The notes under the pieces: model-generated
The model's input: the letters and a program-made list of their open reading frames with translations, nothing else
What the model was told of the DNA's origin: nothing
Databases searched by the model: none
Translations under genes and position numbers: made by a program
Assembly: GCA_027579435.1 (NCBI GenBank)
Contig: JANBPK010001217.1
Location: 1-12,804, forward strand
Source: Candolleomyces eurysporus
Taxonomy: Eukaryota > Basidiomycota > Agaricomycetes > Agaricales > Psathyrellaceae
Direction of reading: 5' to 3'
Length of the DNA stretch: 12,804 nt
Shown: piece by piece, positions 9,338 to 12,804 of the stretch
Numbering within the stretch: the first letter of the stretch is position 1
How the letters are laid out: every line of letters starts with the position of its first letter

Positions 9338-9521
9338 AACACAGAAGACAAAAGGCAAGAGTTAGAGCCTCAGCGCTTTGGGCAGTGATTCCCCGGCTGA
9401 TAGTCCAACAGTATGATTGGGGAAGCTCATAAGCCTGTACAGTATATGTAAATTTAGACATTCGAAGTGTAACACAGAAGACGAAGAAGACTCGAGACTC
9501 AGAGNGAATAGACCCAGCGCT
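9338..9521. repeat. Weak degenerate direct repeat
   Basis: AACACAGAAGAC occurs at 9338-9349 and 9471-9482, each followed by a purine-rich stretch and then CAGCGCT at 9371-9377 and 9515-9521. The matching blocks are in the same order at offsets of 133 and 144 bp. Similarity between the blocks is low, so this may be an old duplication or partly chance. Confidence 0.4.
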
Positions 9522-9537
9522 AGGAACTTCGAATGTC
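9457..9537. repeat. 12-bp perfect inverted repeat
   Basis: GACATTCGAAGT at 9457-9468 is exactly matched by its reverse complement at 9526-9537, with 57 bp between. It could form a hairpin stem or mark the ends of a tiny element, but no target-site duplication is obvious. Confidence 0.5.
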
Positions 9538-10137
9538 AATGAGGCCAGGAAGCTGGTAAATGAAACTGCATAGGNAAAAATCCAACACGAGTCGTCAACA
9601 TCCANNANTANCCAAGCAAAAACTTCGGCATTACATCGAGCTCGTGTGCGTGCACGGCCGAAGTCTCGAGCATTGAAGAACGTTCATGGTCCTCGTTTTC
9701 GGCTCGTCCTCCTACTGCTAAAAGTCTCTTGGCAGTACTAGTGTGACGAGGGTGAAAGCACGAGTATACCAAGAAATCTCTTNCCTCGGGTTTCGTAGCC
9801 AAAGTCCAAGATCCAGAGAACTATATCACGCTAAGCGAATGAACAAGTCGGGAGGAAGGTCAAGACCAGAGACATTCGAGGACTCCCGAAAACATGGTCG
9901 TGTCAGAGCCGAGGTGACGTGTTTAGTAAGTGAATCCCAAGGTGTGCATGCCGAAGAATAAGCTCAAGCTTCAGCCATGCTCTAACAAGCAGTTATGTTC
10001 CACAGAGACACAAGCGAAGGCTGCATGTGTATCAAGGGTGAAGAGGGCGAAATCCAGGGTCGTCCGAGTCGATGTAAGCGAGTCGTCATTTCACGAGAGT
10101 TGTGACCTGAAATCTAGCACACCGCCCATAGTAATTA

Positions 10138-10325
10138 AAGTGGCGTTGTGAAGTGTGTGCCAGCGCTCCGCTCTGTAAATTATGTTTGACAGCAATAGAT
10201 TGAATCCAGCAAGGGTTGGATGAATCGAGACATATGGGCAGAGGGCATTGCGCACAAGACTGGATATAGAGGAGACGTTCCCAGTTGCGTCAGAACACGA
10301 GGGTGGGTTTACCAGGAAAAGGTGA
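10138..10325. repeat. Degenerate repeat copy R1
   Basis: Copy R1 shares an ordered set of blocks with copy R2: GTGGCGnTGTGAAGTG, a GAATCCA-type block, ATGGGCAGAGGGCA (10234-10247) and CGAGGGTGGG (10298-10307) followed by ACCAGG. The offset to R2 moves from 292 to 288 bp along the copy, so small indels separate them. No coding frame is preserved between copies. Confidence 0.75.
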
Positions 10326-10429
10326 AGAGTGGACACACAAGATACAACGCCGGCGAGTTACCGAGNCATATCTTCACGAAAATTGTTGTACATATGGACG
10401 CAGCACACGACCAATCGCGCGTAGAATCC

Positions 10430-10613
10430 AAGTGGCGCTGTGAAGTGATTGCTTGCGATTGGAGATTATTTTTGACCACAGTGGATTGAGAATCCAATGA
10501 GGAATAGGATGAATTGAGCAATAATGGGCAGAGGGCACTGGGCAGCGCTGAATGCAGAGTAGAGTTTCCTAAGAGCGTCATACCACGAGGGTGGGCCGAC
10601 CAGGTGAGCTTCA
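10430..10613. repeat. Degenerate repeat copy R2
   Basis: Second copy of the R1 unit in the same orientation, with the blocks TGGCGCTGTGAAGTG, ATGGGCAGAGGGCA at 10524-10537 and CGAGGGTGGG at 10586-10595. Its 3' part is partly repeated again at 10624-10670. Confidence 0.75.
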
Positions 10614-10623
10614 GTACAAAATT

Positions 10624-10670
10624 AGAGAAGAGGTTCCGTGGGACGTCATGCCACGAGGGTGGGTCCACCA
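10624..10670. repeat. Partial third copy of the repeat (R3)
   Basis: A 47-base segment matches 10556-10602 of R2 at 38 of 47 positions by hand alignment, in tandem at a spacing of 68 bp. The best-conserved core is CCACGAGGGTGGG. R1 carries a diverged version of the same core. Confidence 0.8.
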
Positions 10671-10689
10671 CGCATGTTTGGATCCAACA

Positions 10690-12804
10690 GTTTCGGTAGA
10701 TATTGANCCAATAGATGAGCAAGGCGCAGCGCAGTGATAGATACGATCCTCGGGTAGCTACATACCAGAATGGTCCAACTCTGCGGAAGCTGGAGTGGCA
10801 GACAGGGTCTTTGGATTTGGATATCAGCAGCGGCGAAGTCAGAGTTTCATGAATCGGTGCCGATGGAGNTGAACTCATTGNCGAAGATGAATCAATGGGT
10901 CGAAAGACACCGGAGAAAGCGAGGCCACCGAAAAGAAGGCGAGCGTCATGCAGCGATGGAGCGCNGACTATNTTGTTTGNGAGNAGGAATATTAAGGAGA
11001 GAAGCGTCCAAATTGTCCCCTANAGAGATGGCAAGGAGCTCGGAGCGAGATAAGCGAGAAGGTGGAGAAAGGGATAGAGGGGTATGTTACGGGAATGGAA
11101 GGGTGGGGAGTAAGGAACTACGGTCCACAGCCAACTCCACCCTTCCTATAACTTGTCGATGTGGGTTCCACGAGGATCAAGGGTCAGGCCGCATAGCAAG
11201 TACGTCAACATAATCTGGCAATGCGTCGTACCCTGGCCCTCAAACAACTCGGCGACCTAGCTCTCCAGCATCACAGCGTTTGGACAGTTGAAGTNCGTAA
11301 TCGCTTCGAATCTNCATACCCCATACAGAAAACACATAGTCTAAATCCCTGCATTTGACAGAAACGCACTCGCTTCGAACACGCGTTTTCAACGCGTTCG
11401 ACTCCAGAGTGCGAGGAACGCGATCATTGAATGAGTAAATTCGGGCCACGAGTACACATATCGAGCACAAATCACAGTTTGAGACAGATGGTTGGGTTGA
11501 ACTCGTTGAACTTTTGATCGGGGGTGGTCTTCGAAATATAAAACGTTAAATGTTAGAGCGTGACGTCGTTTAAAGGTGGCGAGGTCGACGGGGATCGGCG
11601 TGGTAAGGGTCCAGGTCTGAAGGGACGGGGATCATTTTCTCCATTCCTTGAGCTCAACGATGCCGGTTAGGTCGCTCGCCCAAGCATCGAGGCGAGTGCA
11701 CGAGGATCAGATGTGCTTTGAGAAATAGTTGGTGCGACGAAAATTTTATGTCAACGCAAGGTCCGGCGTCTCAGGATAGCAGCAGAGGAGGGTGGCGCTC
11801 CCGAGAAGGATCCATGAATATCGCTCTGAGATGCGAGAGGTTCCGGTGACCCTAATAGGTGGCGGTTTGTCCTTGGATNCGAAGCCACTAGTAATTTCCA
11901 CGGAGGTTGGTCAGTTTTTTCGGAACAGACGCCGTGAAATTCCATCGGATGAAGCGCATCCAGAAAGCACCAGACTGGCGGGAGACCCCGCCGGGAATCA
12001 GAGTTCAACGAAACGGGGCCATTCCAGAAATTTCATTGAACGCGCCCTGCGGATCAAGTATGGGGAGGCTGAAGTTTGTGTAAGAGAAGAGCCGTCGGAC
12101 GAAGGAATGTATCATGTTGAGCGGTCCGGACGTGCGCCAGATACACGGTCGGTGTGGGGAACGTCCCGCAACAACATACGTAACGCGGCAGGTGCACTGG
12201 CAGCGTTTCTACAAGGCGGCTGCGAGCACCGTGTACAACCAAGTACGTGGCGGGGACGTCGAGCGAGGGGAATATGGTAGGCAAAGATACCGGAGACGTC
12301 CACGAAGACCCTTAGACCCGGTAGTTCGATGAGGAGAGGGCGTGCGGTGAACTGGTTCGTCACGGCTGGAACTTGTGATTCGCTCCGAGTGGGTGCCAGT
12401 CGTGCATCGTGCCCAGCGTTTACTCTCCATGATGTGTAGGGTCCNNGTGGGTTATGCGTAATGTCGGTTCCACATAATGAAACTTGGGGTTCGTGAGTGA
12501 TCATGAGAAGGGAAAAATTGACCTCGTAGATCAACGCACAGTCTGGGGGAGGCTCTGCTAAGTAGCAATGACCCGAGGAGAAGCTCGTTCATTGATGCTC
12601 ATGGCACACTGTGCAAGAACGAAAAGGTTTACATCCAAACGTTAAANGTTAAACGACTGCGAACATGGATCCAGAAGAGNNTGCCAGTGCGGNGGTGGTG
12701 CGCAGTGCAAGCTCGGTTTTGATTTTGACAAGGAGAATGAGCGTGCGNATCTGTTTCCACTTTTGGCGGCATCGGCAATAGATGGGCAACAGCAACGCTT
12801 CTCA
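10690..12804. other. Gene-free right end
   Basis: No supportable gene. The longest open frames (147 codons at 10770-11213, 162 codons at 11792-12280, 140 codons antisense at 12112-12534) are unrecognised, overlap one another in part, and lack domain motifs. The + strand is purine-rich, notably near 11041-11100. Several N interrupt 10860-11030. A rapidly evolving or intron-broken gene cannot be excluded. Confidence 0.5.

Noticed and set aside
11792..12534. Overlapping 162-codon + and 140-codon - frames at the right end
   Set aside because: They compete for the same DNA, neither contains a recognisable domain, and no splice sites extend either convincingly.
11541..12651. AAACGTTAAAnGTTA shared at 11541-11555 and 12637-12651
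   Set aside because: A 14-base match is expected at nearly this frequency in a window of this size, the flanks do not match, and one copy contains N. It is not evidence for element ends.

Overview
This 12.8-kb window looks like draft nuclear DNA from a filamentous fungus, most likely a basidiomycete and perhaps an agaricomycete. The reasons are short introns (49 to 85 nt) with GT..AG ends and CTGAC or CTAAC branch points, a CT-rich leader in front of the start codon, and a protein whose RING finger, coiled coil and Ser/Pro tail resemble basidiomycete hypothetical proteins I recall. That lineage call is inference. Many N characters show that the sequence is unfinished.

Only one protein-coding gene can be supported. 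It is a + strand gene at 3285-4866 with five exons, including a predicted 4-nt microexon, that encodes about 447 residues. The N-terminus is a complete C3HC4 RING finger split by intron 1. It is followed by helical, coiled-coil-like segments and a long disordered Ser/Pro/Thr/Ala-rich tail. It is probably an E3 ubiquitin ligase or a RING scaffold. A TATA-like element and a pyrimidine-rich tract lie just upstream. All four introns carry in-frame stops if retained.

Layout: 1-3178 is gene-poor DNA with simple repeats and small palindromes; 3179-3284 is the putative promoter and leader; 3285-4866 is the RING gene; 4867-6390 is strikingly pyrimidine-rich, gene-free DNA that could be a long 3' UTR, a noncoding transcript or spacer. 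Near 6.4 kb the strand bias flips to purine-rich. From there to the end I see no convincing gene, only degenerate direct repeats (6457-6664, about 9338-9521, 10138-10670), a short minisatellite and an inverted repeat. The right half reads as old, repeat-derived intergenic DNA.

No rRNA, tRNA, CRISPR array, insertion sequence or recognisable transposon protein was found. No multi-gene system is visible. The best second looks are the 4-nt microexon, the strand-asymmetric domain around the gene, and the tandem degenerate repeat near 10.1-10.7 kb.
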